Assembly: GCF_010015445.1 (NCBI RefSeq)
Contig: NC_053129.1
Span: 14,578,249 to 14,642,248 of the forward strand
Direction: 5' to 3'
Length of the DNA stretch: 64,000 bases
From: Perca fluviatilis
Taxonomy: Eukaryota > Chordata > Actinopteri > Perciformes > Percidae
Of this stretch, positions 23,081 through 35,904 are shown piece by piece; within the stretch, counting starts at the first letter, position 1; each line of letters opens with the position of its first letter. The translations under genes were made by a program, and so were the position numbers. The notes beneath the pieces were generated by a model. The model ran no database searches. It saw nothing but the letters and a program-made list of their open reading frames with translations, and was not told where the DNA came from.

Positions 23081-24570
23081 TGAGACCCTTTAGGGCTCCT
23101 TTTGTCAGTGACCAACGGCTGATGCTCCTGTAAAGGAGGGTCGGATAACACCCCCATCGCTATGACTACCGCATCTCCAATCACCCTGGGCTGTTTGGCT
23201 ATGACTCATCTGATCCACAGAGTGCGACTGAGAATAGGGCACAATTTGCACAGGCTGCACAAAGGTCTGCTTTGTATACCCTCCTTTCTAAAAAGTACCA
23301 ATGTGAGCACTTTTCTGAATGTCGTCAGGTGACTCTAATGGCTTGGCAGGGCTGGCGTGATACACTTTGACATAAAAATTTATATTAATGCTTGTTAAAA
23401 AAATAAATAAAGCATTAGCAGGGTATTGGCAGGATGAGAGCGTTGCTGGTAAACTGTTGGAGTCGAGGGGGAAAATGTGGACCAGCAGGTGTTCTGTTAA
23501 GTAATAAAAAAAAAAGGGCTGTAGAAGAGTTACAGCAATGTAAATATACAGTATGTACTGTATATGTAGCTGGCTTGGGGTCAGTCATTTTAATGTAAAT
23601 AAAGTTGTATTTCTTGCTATACATTTAGGATATTTAAAGGAATTGTTCAACATTTTGGATAATACACTTATTCACTTTCTTGCCGAGAGTTAGAGAAGAG
23701 ATTATCTCGTCGTCTAACTCTCTACAAGAAATTGGAAAAGCGGGTTTCCCAAAAATGCTGAACTATTCCCTTAAAGCAAGATTTCCTCACATTTCAGAAA
23801 CCTTCACATACAATTCAACTAATGCTTCGTTTAAATGTGAATTTTGTGGAAATGTAAATGTTTTATTCAAAGGCATTTGTTCATAAAAGTTACTGTGAGA
23901 CGCACATACAAAATACCATAATCCTACAAAAGTATGTAGCATAAAACAGATTTTGATGTACAATATAACTCTTAATAGGAATTCATTCTTTTGCCACTTG
24001 AAGTGCATGACTACTAAGTCTATTCCCACTACTAAGACTATACACAGGCCCGCTGCAGAGACTTCTTTCTGATGAATGCAGGATTTACGTTGGCTGAAAA
24101 AGCACAAACATTGAAGACAAGTTCATATTTTCACAAGTTGAAATTTCTCATTTTTACACAACAGTGTCTTTTGTGTGTTAATCTGGTTCAAACCAGGGCA
24201 GAATAAAGCAAACGTTTTGGCCAACACGTCCGGCCCAATGTCACATTGCTCAGATGTAATATGTAGTCCAATCAAGTCCTTACATTTTGAGGAAGAGTCA
24301 TTTCATAAAATCGGTAGTTGAGACAAATAAGATGCAAGAAATATTTGAACACTACTCATTTGAACCATGTCTGTAACACCACGCAAAGTATTGTCTTTTG
24401 TTTAAAGAAAATATATTTTCTGTAACTTCATCGCCATCTGATACAGAAACGTACTGCCTGTTTATATGCAATAATACTGTTTTAGGGTAAGTGTAATGTA
24501 AAATAGAGGACACTTTTGTCTCTTTATGTAGATATGAAACATGTGATCTAATAAAAACAATTCTTTAACA
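23081..24570 (+). other. armh4: 3' UTR of armh4 with poly(A) signals
   Basis: AATAAA occurs at 23598-23603 and again at 24550-24555, after which coding-like composition is absent. The second signal would end the transcript about 100-130 bp before the naa30 signal on the other strand. A repeat fragment at about 23636-23757 (AATTGTTCAACATTTTGG start) resembles the ends of the element at 41066-41620. Nothing else is recognised. Confidence 0.55.
24550..24555 (+). terminator. armh4: Poly(A) signal AATAAA, armh4
   Basis: This is the distal AATAAA downstream of the armh4 stop codon. The next convergent signal belongs to naa30 at 24694..24689. Confidence 0.5.
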
Positions 24571-24688
24571 TGTCTGATTGGGACTCTTTCTTAATATTAC
24601 AGCTTAAGTGTGCATTATGTTCGAAATGAAAACCACTCCAGACAGTAGACAAGATAACCCAGTTTACAACATTAAAAAAATCAAATAA

Positions 24689-24694
24689 TTTATT
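24689..24694 (-). terminator. naa30: Poly(A) signal AATAAA, naa30
   Basis: Minus-strand AATAAA with cleavage expected near 24665-24675. It lies about 135 bp from the armh4 signal, so the two genes meet tail to tail. Confidence 0.45.
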
Positions 24695-26879
24695 TCTGTG
24701 TTCTTTTTCCACATTAAATAAAAGCTTTCGGACATTTCCAGATCAAAATCAAGAGAGGGGACAGGGAAAACAGAAATCGGACATGCAGAAAAACCTTTTG
24801 CTCTCCCCTTTGCACACTTTGAGGATGGCGGCGGTGGAGGCGGTGCTGGCCAACCCCACGAAAAGACTGCACGAAGCCCCTGTGGTTGGTTGTAGGGACC
24901 ACAGCTTTTTGTGGTGCAGCACGACAGCCAAGACAAACACTGTTTATTTGACCAGCAAACTGGTTTCTGGGGGAATTTAAAATTGTTAACACTAGAAATG
25001 TGGGATGGCAGATGTCACCCCAGCTGAGGACAGTGAAGTGGGGAGTGCGATGGTTACCTGGATATCACAGCGGGACGTTCAGGAGGAAAGGGGTGAAACT
25101 GCATCTGACATCTGTGAACACTGAACTGGCATGTCAAGTCAGAACTTATTACAAATGCATTGTCAGAGAGATAGAGAGCTGGGTAAAACAAGACCACAGG
25201 CCATGGCTATGAACTGATATCGATGACAAAGCCCTTCAGTCTGTGATCATGAGCTAAACGGAGCCCTTTAGCTCTTTGTGACAGGCTGTAATGCCCGTAT
25301 GGAACTGCCAGAGTTTCACAGGACTACAAACAAAAAAAAAAAAAAGACAGAAAATAACAGACACTTTTCCTTCAAAATCTAAAACACCTCTTTATGCCAA
25401 CAGCTGGTTTGAAAGAACAAGTAATGTTCATTTTGTAAGGGGTTGCCTATCCTGTCCTTTCATCCATCAGTAGTCACTGTATAAAAAAAAAAAAAAAAAA
25501 GGAGCGGAGAGAGGGGGACACAAGAGGACAGACGTTTTCAAACCTCCAAAATAAACCAGGAGTTTACATGGGGAAATAATTGATAAAGATAATAGTTGGC
25601 ATTCAGGGTCTAGAGCGTCCGTATGCCCACTATGAAGCGCTCATAATTCTCGTTACACCTCTGGATGGGCTTAAGTAGCACAGAAATTAAAATTAAAACC
25701 AAATCTAATAAATCAACCCAAACTGCCCCCTTCCCAACAGATGATTCACAAAAAAAAAAAAAAAACATTCTCTCAATATATCCGAGGAATAGAACAACAC
25801 TCGTATACAAATCTGAAAAAAAAAGGTCATCTGATCACCATTGTTCTAAATGCACACAGACACAGACGTACATACACAGGCTGTTATGAGGGTGGCAACT
25901 CTGTAAATCTCTACTCTCCCCTTCCGCCCTGGGCTCCTGGGATGAAAGATCTCAGCTGGACTGCTGTACGGGGAAATAAAGCCAAAACATCAACGAGGTC
26001 CTGTAGTGTTATTAATGGAGACTAGCTCATCAGTCCTTAAATCATTAAAATGTTTGACTTCCATGAATGTTTGCTGGAGTCTTTCGTTTGTTCTGTGGTC
26101 AATATTCGGTAGCAGAATTGACTCTGCTTGTGCCACATGGCAGTGTCTCGCAGTGCTTTCTACTCTGAATACTGGGGGCAGGATATGAGCATGCAGAAGT
26201 CCCAATTGCATAATTTGATGTTTAGTTAAAATTGCATTAACAATCTGTGATCTCGGTTGTTTTCCCAGTTTGACGTTGAAAGATCAAAAGCTGAGTTAGG
26301 GGTTATTTTCCCCTCAACTATCAACCAAACTGTCTCCTGCCTTTTTCTATCACAGCACTAACTCGAATCCTGGATAGCTTTAAGAAAAGTGTGCGATTTG
26401 TTCCTTCCTGTTGTCCTCATAAAGGCTGGAACAAAACACAGCACCTCAAAGGCTAGGATTTTCCTGTGCAGGTGCCTCTAAATAGAGAAATAGAAGTCTA
26501 ACAGATCCACACCATTGTCAAAATAACAGGACACACACGGCCACATTCATACGTAAACACACACACACACACAAACTGCAGCAATTTCCAAAGAAGTGCA
26601 TCTGACCTTTGTTCATGTTACTTTGAAAAAGAAGGAGAAAAAAAAAACAGAAGCAAACATTCTTTGCCATAATAAGTGTGGACTGGAACATGTTAGAGAT
26701 CTTAAAATGTTAGCGAGGTTGGTTGTGCATCGAGTTAGGGCACCTGGGAAGTGCATTGTGGACTCAGCCGGCTTATGAGCAGCGTTATACAGGTGTATAT
26801 TAGAAGATCTAAACAAACTGAAAGCAAACAAAAGAATAAAATATAATATGCTAAGAATACTTGTCTATTTGCCTTTTTG

Positions 26880-26982
<103 letters not shown>

Positions 26983-28283
26983 GGCTGAGAGCGCTGATGG
27001 ATTGAGTGGCACTTGCAACAAGGAGAAACAGACGAATAATCTAAAAAAAAAAAAAGGAGTAAACTGAGACGGCTAGGACACATCTGACCACACCATCGTT
27101 GGCAAGGAGTCTCTTTAAAAGAGTCAATGTTCTCCTTTTTGGGGGAATTTCGCAGCGGCTGGCAGTGCACTCAGGGGGGGAAACAAGTTCTGATCTGCAA
27201 TAATAGGAAGAAAAGAAATTCAAGTCCTCAACCATACTGTCAGGGTTTGATGGTGAGAGATTTAGTGAAGGACACTGAAGCAAAAAAGGGTGGCAGATCC
27301 ACCAGTGGGGCATAGTTCAGGTGCTAATGGAGTGATGCGTTTTCGATCACCTGCGTTGCACCAACATGCTTCCACCGAACACAGGAAGGGGGTTTCGGAG
27401 GAGTAAGCCTCAGACTGGGTTAATCAACACACACGCTTCACTCTTTCCCCCGCGCTCACATTAAAATAAAAAGCATGCATATCTTTACAGGCCTCAGTCC
27501 AGGAGGCTGAGGCAGGTGATGGAAACGGCAGCAGGGGAGCTGCGGCGCCACTCGACAGGATTGGAAATACAAATGTACGCACAATTCCAACCAAGCGTGA
27601 CCTCGCACAGTCACTTGCTCACAGTGAAACCACCCACGCCACATACACATGCACACAAAAACTTGCCAAAAACAAAAACAAAAGATAAGAACATGAGGCG
27701 TTACAAACACACAGTCATACTATAGCTTTTTCCGTCCCCACGTCCAACTCACAAGGTTAAAAAAGAAACACAAAAATAAACAAATATTTTCTTCCCAGTC
27801 TGTTTTTTTTTTTTTTTACTGCCCCGCTTCCTTGTTTCACGTGTTGTTGGTTTTCATTGAGTCGGTGTTTCGGACGCACGTTCTCACTTAAGCTGGCTCA
27901 CACCTAACGTCCCGGTTCAATGTGGGTCCACCCTCACTCGCCCCCCCCACCCCCCTCCCACACACACACTCCTCGTCACAGACAGTACCAGGGGCGCCTT
28001 CATGAGAACATCAGGTGGGATGTCAGTTTGTTTCTGCCTAAACAACAGTTGTTTGGAGGCCAAGGACAAAAAGAGGGTGTGTTTGCGTGTCTATGCATCG
28101 CTATATGCATACTCCTTATGTTTGTACACAGGTGTGTGCATGTGTGTGCGCGTGTGTGTGTGTGTGTGTGAGTGTGTATATATAAGAGTGAAATGACCAG
28201 GGCAGAGCTGAGGCTGTCAAGCCGATAGTGTACAAAGTGAACAGCACCTGCTGTCCGTCTTCCCCCGTCCCCTCTTCTTTCCT

Positions 28284-29981
28284 CTAGCGGAGCCACAGTT
28301 TGAGCCGCAGCGCATCCACTCCGTTTAGGTAGTATCTGAACAGCCGCTTGTCTCTGACAAAACCCAAGTTCTCGTACAGCTTCAGGGCTGATTTGTTGGT
28401 GATTTCAGTCTCCAGTACAACCTGGGGACACACAGATGGCCATGTCAGCGCATTGTTTCATATATGAGTGGTCTGACTGATGCAGCATGGTAGAAAAGAT
28501 ATAGTTGCAATACATTTAGTTGCTGTGGACCCGAACAGCAGTTTTGCATGTTTAGCCTATTAAGAGGAAAATGTAAACATCACTGGAAATTAACCGGTTT
28601 GCAAATTAGTTGTTAGTTTTGAAAATTGTTAGCTAGCAAGCTAGTCTCCAATACTCGGCTGTGTTTAGTACATGGTTACAAAAAGTATGCAAAGCCAGTA
28701 AATTAGCTTTAAGGCACGAGACGTCTTAGATGTTGTTGATGGTCAAGAATTGCTTCAATGAGTAAGCTAGCGGCTGATTAAACCGTAATTTATCATGTTC
28801 TTGTTCTACATGTGTTGAATACAGACATACAAAGTGCAAACAAGACAGTTTTGAAGTTGCTGAAATGCATCTTTGTCTGAGCTAAGCTAGCTATTTCCCA
28901 CTGCTTCCAGGAGCAAAAACATGTCATGGAGAAGACATTTAGACTGAAAAGCACAGTACACAGCACAATAACATTAACGGTGGCTCCGTCCCAGTAAGTC
29001 ATGACAGTGTGACAGTGAGCCAGGGTGCACAATTACAAGTACTAGTATTCAATACGATACAACTAGTATAGCATATACTAGTCAATATCTAGTGGGCATA
29101 ATAAAACAAATAGCAGTGTAAAAAAAATAAGAATCTAATGCCATTTACTGTGATTCAATACTGTGGAATGGAAAAACATGATACCATCAAGAGGGGTTGA
29201 GTATTTCATAAATATATATTATATGTCATAAGTGTACACAAGTTGCTCCCTTACCAGTTTCCATTAATTGTACTAATACAGTGACCTTCAGTTACACATA
29301 TTGTCAAAGAACGGTTATTACATATTGCAGTTGCAAGAAGGGATCGTTAAAGCTCTAGTGCGTAGTTTCTGTCGCCTCCACGAGGCCTAGTGATCGCGCA
29401 CTAGGCCTGTGCTTGGCGATCAGATTGTATATCAACGATTGACCTGCGATTGGGTTTTCCTACGCATATATTAACGCGATTTTAACTAACTTACTACTAG
29501 AACTATAATATCTAGAATCTGCGCCCTACTGTTTATTTTCTGGTGGAGCGGTAAGTCTGCCCACTGAGCCACGCTAATCAGCACGAGCATTTTAAATCCT
29601 TAACGTTAATTACAAAGGAGTTTGCTGTCCCCTTTCCACGCATCTGACACCTGATGGGCTGTGCTTCTTTCGGACAGTCACCCAGCCTCCCTGGCTGCTG
29701 CGAGGGGACGGGAGTTAACATTACATTATGTTAGCCCGCAACCATTAACTAGCTAATTTCCCTGGTGTGGAGCTGCGCCTCCAACACCACAAATAAACTA
29801 CAGTTATTACATAATTATCACATTAGGGGGCAGAAGAAGCATAGAGTGATAGAAGCCACCGCTAACTGCTAATCGAAAGTTTAGGGGTGTGAATCTTCAC
29901 TGAGGTCATGATTTGATTACGATTATACTGTTAACGATTCGAATCGATTGGATATCCCGATGAGTCACCTCATACATATAC

Positions 29982-30012
<31 letters not shown>

Positions 30013-33000
30013 TGTTAATTTCAAGCAGTCAGCTATATATGAACTCCCCTTTTTATTGTATCTGCTTTTTAAAAAAAAAGACACTTCCTGAATGTAGCGG
30101 AGTCTGAACTCAGCAGACAAAAAAAAAAAAAAAAGCAGCTACCGAAAAAAAAAAAAAAAATCAACACCATAATAATTGATTATGGTCTGTCACTGCATCG
30201 ATGCAGAATCGTCCAGGTCTGCATCGTGACACAATGATTAATTTCAACAGCCCTACTCTCAGCGATCTCTAGTAACCATGATTGGATGATTTAAAAGTAC
30301 AGTATTAGAGATAGCCCAAGCTCATCACGCACCAACCCCACCCCTCCTCCATGCAGTTGCTAGTAGCGTTTAAGCCGTCAAATCAAGGAGGACACGGAGG
30401 TTAAAAAAAACAAACATGGACTCTTCAGAAGAGCTAATTATCTTGCATTTGATTTGTCCTCTTTGTCCCCCCAAAGCTGACCTTTCTCAGCGGCGACGTA
30501 AAACGCATCACTTGAGCTTCTGCGCGGCAAAGTCACCAGACCACCCCATTTTGTAAACATAGCCATACTGAGAAATACAGAGTTTTGTGGAGCTGGTAGT
30601 CTTAATTAGCTTTGCATCAACTCATCTGGCAATGGCTTGAATGGAACTGACGTTATAAAATAGACGTATAAAATAGATTGACGTACAAACTAGTTGCGCA
30701 CCACAGCTTTAATAGCTTTGTTTGTGCTGATGTGTATCTGATATTCAAGTTGTAAAGGTTTGCTGTCGACAGGCATTGCATTCACAAGCCGGTAGTCCGG
30801 GGATAATTGCCTAGGAGCGTTTGAGGGTACCAACAAAGCCGCAAACTAATGGGGCCTTGGAAGATGATAACATCAGTCTTTAACAATGTATGGCATGCTG
30901 GCAGGAGTGTGAAGTAATGCATTTTTATCAGGGCTAAGGAAACCTGTAAAACCATCAGTACCTGCATGTCAAGTATGTTAACGTTGTGTTGGGATCCATG
31001 CAAAACAATGCATACTGCCTGATACAAAGGCACCGGAGCTGAAAAAAATGCAGCTCGCAACACAGTTACAGTGTTAAAAGTTGAATACAGAATCTCATTT
31101 CCACCTCAAACATCTGCCAAGTAGTCTGTAGTAGAGGGAAGATACTGAAAGGTTCAGAGCAGCTGAAATTCAAACCAAGGTTACTAGCTAACTTAGATAA
31201 GTGAAGGCTGGAAAAAAAAACTGGTCCTTGAAATAATACTAGCAATTCATTTGATTTTGGTTCGTGCTCACACAAAAGCTTCGGTGTTGGGCCAACACCA
31301 AACTAAAACCAAGAACCAAATGTACACAAATGGTTTATTTCAATCATTTTTCCGTGTGTTTTAATGTATTAACCGTATTTTCCAGGGATTTTGGTTTATT
31401 CCTCTTTTTCTGTACAATTTGGTTTGGTAAATGCAAGACTGTCCTCAAGTCTACTGCATAATATAGCATTGTGAGTGAATACACTGGAACACAGCTTATG
31501 AATATGTGCCAATGCCCAGTGTTGGGAAAGTTCACTTTCTACATGAACTAGTTCAAAGTTCAGTTCACGAATTTTAAAATTAACTAGTTCAGTTCATACT
31601 TCAAAATGTTGAACTTAGTTCACAGTTCCAGAAATGAACTAGTTCATAGTTCTTTTATTCCATATGTTGCCGCAAGCTATTATTTTTCAAAAGTATTGCC
31701 ATAGCCCATATAGAACCACAGACAGCAATTATTTTATCAGTTTTAACACTGAAACTATGCGTCAGATTTCATCTTCATATCCAATCAGTTCAATGTGCCG
31801 TTTCAGGTTTGCTGTGGATGTGACTGAAGTGGGGATTTTCTTTTTGTAAGCTGGCGGGCAAAGTATGCACAGAAATGTGAGAATTTTCCCATCCTCATAC
31901 GAAGCCTCCTTGCTGCTTTTTGTTTTGATGACGCATGCGGCAGTGCGACACTGGTGGCTGGTGTTGCCAGATTGGGTGTTTTTTCCGCTACATATTAAGG
32001 CCTGTTTACGGTGTGTTTTAGCCGGGTTTTCGCCTGCAAGGCTCTATAGAAATCTGGCATCCTACTGAACAAAGTTAAACTGAGAGAGCGTGCCGTTCAC
32101 AGACACCAGAATGAACGAGTTCACAGTAACGTTCATCAGGCAGTAATACAGTACGTTCAGTTCACGTTCGCCCAAAATATGAACGCGTTCAGGCACAACA
32201 CTGCCAATGCCATGCAGGCTCAAAGCCTGTGCATGTTTGCACCATCCCATACGTGTGTTTAACCCTTTTCTCAGAAACTTCAATATTCTCTGAATGTACT
32301 AAAGCCTGGTTGGAAAAATGATGTATGTCTCTTACCTCATCACAGTCACCCTCCACCATGGCATAGATGGCCTTCTTCACCAGATTAGTACCTATGACAA
32401 AAGAGTATCAGTCAGTGATGGCACGCAAACATTTTTTTTAATTCCGATTGACTTTCTATTTGTCTGACTTGATGGCTGGTAGTATAAGAAAGGCAAAAGG
32501 TAAACAATGCCACTAAAAGGTTAAAGTATAGGGTTACAAATCCACTCTGAGTGGATAACTTATCTAAATACTGCATTTGCATTAAGAGATTTGGTTGCCA
32601 AAGTATGCATTAAAAAAAAACCCCGCTGTTGCACAACTCGGTCTCGGCTCCACATTGTGAAAGGACAGACTTTCATGTTTATTCTGTTTCTGACACCCAG
32701 AGTCCAGATCTCACCGATGCTTTTCCTTCTGTGTTTTGAGTCCACGGCCAGCATGGCGATGTAGCCACGACGGAACATCTTCTTGTGCATGTCAAGCTTA
32801 CATACGATGGCTCCGACACACTCCTGCTCCACCATGGCCTGTGACAGACACACAACAGTTAGGGCCTCCGTGTGTCTACTGGAGTGGTTGCTGAAAGCCT
32901 AGCAACAGTTCCTGTCATCTCTGAGCTGACCTCTGACCTTTATTTCATGGCACTTCCTCTTATGTTATATGCGTCGTTCCAGACAAACAGGAACTGGGGA

Positions 33001-34474
33001 GTTTACAACCTTGAGGCTCAAAGGATATTCAAAGAAAAGAGCGTGTTTGTCAAAGTAGAAATCACTGACTGGACACTGTAGGTGCAAGAGGAAACACCTA
33101 GTGACAGCACATTACTCCCTACTTAAAACTGGAAAGTAAGGGTTTTAAACCTTTGTTTGTTGCTACATTCCTGTACATATGACTGGAAAAAAAGACCCTT
33201 GCATTAGTGATGAACTATAAGGGATAGTTCCATGTCAGTTCAACTTTTCTTGATTTGACAGCTATTAATTCCGACTGAAATTAAATAAACTAACATGGAT
33301 CAAGGCTTTGTGATAGAAAAGTGGGTATTAAAGCTACCAACAGATACAATACAATTTCCAAACCAATGTGCTGTCAGTGACAAATTCACATGTAATTAGG
33401 CTGTGTGTGTGTGTGTGTGTTTATCAGCACGATGTTTGGCTGCCTTTCGGACACAAAGCCACAAGCATGCAGTCACACCTTGTCCCAATAATGATATGCA
33501 TCTGTAACCAAAGTCCATGGGCCAGGAGGGTGCCTCACACTTTATTTTGACTTAATAAACATAGTTAAAGAGTGAATACAAGTATGTTCTTTACATTGTG
33601 ATGGTTTCAGTGTCACACTCACCAGAAAGCAGAGCTGCGGCCAGTTGTGGATGAAGTACCTGTAGGTGTAAATTGAATAAGGCTCAGACAAGTCCTTGGT
33701 GATCAGTCTCATGATCCACGGCATTTGGAGCTCGGACTCATAGCGGACATAGCGAATGCCGTGGCTGTCCTCTTCCGCTCGGCCGGGAGAGCTGCTCAGG
33801 TCGAGCCGGGCTAGCTCCGCGGCGGGCGGCTGCTGCGGGTCAGCGAGGCTCTCCTCTCCGCCGGGCCCGGCATCCGGCGGCTCGATGCTGGGCGGTCTCG
33901 GTGGCTCCGTGAGGTCAAACCCCTCTTTCCCTTCGTCCCTGGGGTGGCTGTAGGCCGCCTCAGTTCTCGTAAAACCCGGCATCCCGTTCATGCTATTGTT
34001 AACTAGGGGAGAGTGACTGCCGTTTTTGGAGAAGGGGCTGTGGCCTTCATGTTGGCAATGCTCACTATTGTGTCTAGCGGCTGGAGCCTCCTCATTGCTG
34101 CTGCTACTGCTGTCACAGTTGTCCACGGACGGTCTCGGATTGTCAGGCCGGTTTCCTGTGTGTTGGTGGCTGTCAGCGTCCTCTAAGGGGCAGGCCAAGC
34201 CATTTAGCTGCTGCTCTCGGGCTTGCATTTTGAGGTGCAGCGCCGCCGGGCTAGCTCGCGCTAGCATGTTTTTTTGCTTCTTGTTAACCGACCTATTGAC
34301 TTCGCTTACCGGCTCCGACGTCTTCCCTGTACCGGCGGTTACACAGTCCTCCCTGTGACAAGCCGGCTCTCCGTCTTCCACCGCCGGCTCCGCGCTCCCA
34401 GCCCCGGGGAAAGGAGGAATTTCAGCCGGGGATGAAGGCAGTGCGCTACTAGGCCCAGGCGGCACTGTGGCCAT
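28284..34474 (-). CDS. naa30: N-alpha-acetyltransferase 30, NatC catalytic subunit
   Basis: Four coding exons on the minus strand: 34474-33623, 32838-32715, 32391-32336, 28421-28284. They total 1170 nt, or 389 aa, somewhat longer than human NAA30 as I recall it (about 360). Exon 1 encodes about 235 residues of Pro/Ser/Glu-rich, presumably disordered sequence and then the GNAT start ([20 protein letters not shown]). Exon 2 gives the core strands ([33 protein letters not shown]). The acetyl-CoA loop reads RRKSIGTNL (residues 321-329), with Ser where many GNATs have the first Gly. Exon 4 supplies [20 protein letters not shown] and ends LRLKLWLR. NatC (NAA30-NAA35-NAA38) acetylates Met-hydrophobic N-termini on ribosomes. 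The start is the first ATG of a GC-rich exon in a good context (gtgggATGG). Intron 3 is 3.9 kb and transposon-rich. Confidence 0.97.
29347..30712. mobile_element. TTAA-flanked non-autonomous element, about 1.36 kb, naa30 intron 3
   Basis: TTAA at 29347-29350 is followed by AGCTCTAGTGCGTAGTTT. The right end is the reverse complement of AGCTGTGGTGCGCAACTAG before TTAA at 30709-30712, so the ends are related but diverged. The interior includes (AT)n, poly(A) runs and a second putative insertion at about 29880-30256. No transposase frame is visible. Confidence 0.55.
29880..30256. mobile_element. Possible nested hAT-like fragment
   Basis: It begins TTTAGGGGTGTGAATCTTC and ends AATTTCAACAGCCCTACT, a loose inverted pair of the form TAGGGSTGT, which is common at hAT-type ends. 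The interior has paired words around ATTCGAATCGATTGG and CTGCATCGATGCAGAATCG. Target-site duplications were not found, so the limits are tentative. Confidence 0.35.
31517..32203. mobile_element. Non-autonomous hAT-type element with perfect 8-bp duplication, naa30 intron 3
   Basis: CCAATGCC occurs at 31509-31516 and again at 32204-32211, flanking ends that begin CAGTGTTGGGAA and finish CACAACACTG. An 8-bp duplication and CAGTG...CACTG ends are diagnostic of hAT insertion. Both subterminal regions are full of GAACTAGTTCA, AGTTCAC and GTTCACG words. No transposase frame is visible in the 687 bp. Confidence 0.85.
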
Positions 34475-34740
34475 CCCACCGCATTAAGGTGGAGATTCAC
34501 GCTTGGAAAACGTTGAACACAAGCTCATCCACAAGGCGAAGGGATATACAATCAATATACAAGCTAGTTCACCGAATATCGCATAAATCCAAGGATTCTG
34601 AGGCGATCACGTATCCGCTGGCGACGTTTGTCGCTGCTTTCTCCTCGATTTCCCTGCTGCCGGAAAGTGCTGTCGCAGCAAACGCCATTGCAACAGCAGA
34701 CAGAGACGTTTTACGACAGTGGTGTAACGCATGACAGATT
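33640..34740 (-). promoter_or_regulatory. naa30: CpG-rich 5' end and promoter of naa30
   Basis: GC- and CpG-rich sequence covers coding exon 1 and continues upstream to about 34740, in keeping with a housekeeping CpG-island promoter. An ETS-like TTTCCGG word lies at about 34658-34664 read on the minus strand. No TATA box is seen. The transcription start is likely between 34490 and 34740. Confidence 0.5.
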
Positions 34741-35832
34741 ATTTTTTTTCAGACACCAGGGCAAATTAGCTAATGTAATGTGCTTACCACTTAAATAAAG
34801 TAATTTCCTCTCTTTAGGCGTTTTATTGACTTTTATTTATTATTTGCATTGTCACTCTATTGTATAAACAGGACATACGAAGCAAGAATGTGAACACAAT
34901 CTCTAATAGGAATCTAAACTTTATTTGAAACCCTGAAAAAAGTGGCAAGTGTTCTTTTCTTCTTTACAGGATTTCACTCAGCAAAATTAAATTAAATTAA
35001 ATTATTGACAAAAGGAGATACATCATGAATTTCAATTCTGCTAAAGATATTTTGCTTTTCATTGTAGGCTAATAGCCTACCTATTAGAACTTCATGTAAT
35101 CGGACCGTAGGCTACCTATTTGAATCATAGACTGTATATAACAGTCTATGATTTGAATGTGTAGCCTAGCCTGGTAGGCTATATGTTGGAACAACAGCAA
35201 CAATTGTATGAACGCGATTTAGTAAATGGTAATGAAAGGTTCACAACCCTGTAAATCCAAGAGCTGTTGACTTGTTGACTCTTACCAGCAGAGGACGCCA
35301 AGTTGAGGATTTATTTGGATATATTAATTTCCCCCTTTTTCTAGTTTCTCCAGTAGATGTCGCCAGTAGATACATTTCGTTGGCTTTTTCTAACTTGAGT
35401 TGAGCTATAGTATCCTACGTACAAGTTTGTTTTGAGGTAGCCTATATACGTTTATCTCGAGTAATATTCAAGTTGTCAGACTTAATATTTTCACTCTACT
35501 TTATGGAAGGAAATATAATATTGTACTTTTCACCACTTTCTGTATCTCACTGTCTGGCAAAATGATGTATATAACACAAACCACAATAGTCATACCATTT
35601 AAAACCATGCTTTGCATTTTCCTGTTAATTTCAGCACAACCAGACAGTGAGTGAACAGAGACTGAAATAATTACACCCAACTGTTAACAAGGTTTCTGAC
35701 TAAATCACTGCAGCAGCCCAAGTTTCCTTTTCCACATTATGGGCACAGCATGTATTTTATTTTGAATTAAGTTAAAACAACAAATACAAATTTACATGCT
35801 TAGTGTTTTAAAATCTTAAATTCTGACACACA

Positions 35833-35904
<72 letters not shown>

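Noticed and set aside
33756..34358. Plus-strand frames opposite naa30 exon 1
   Set aside because: They are shadows of GC-rich coding sequence on the minus strand.
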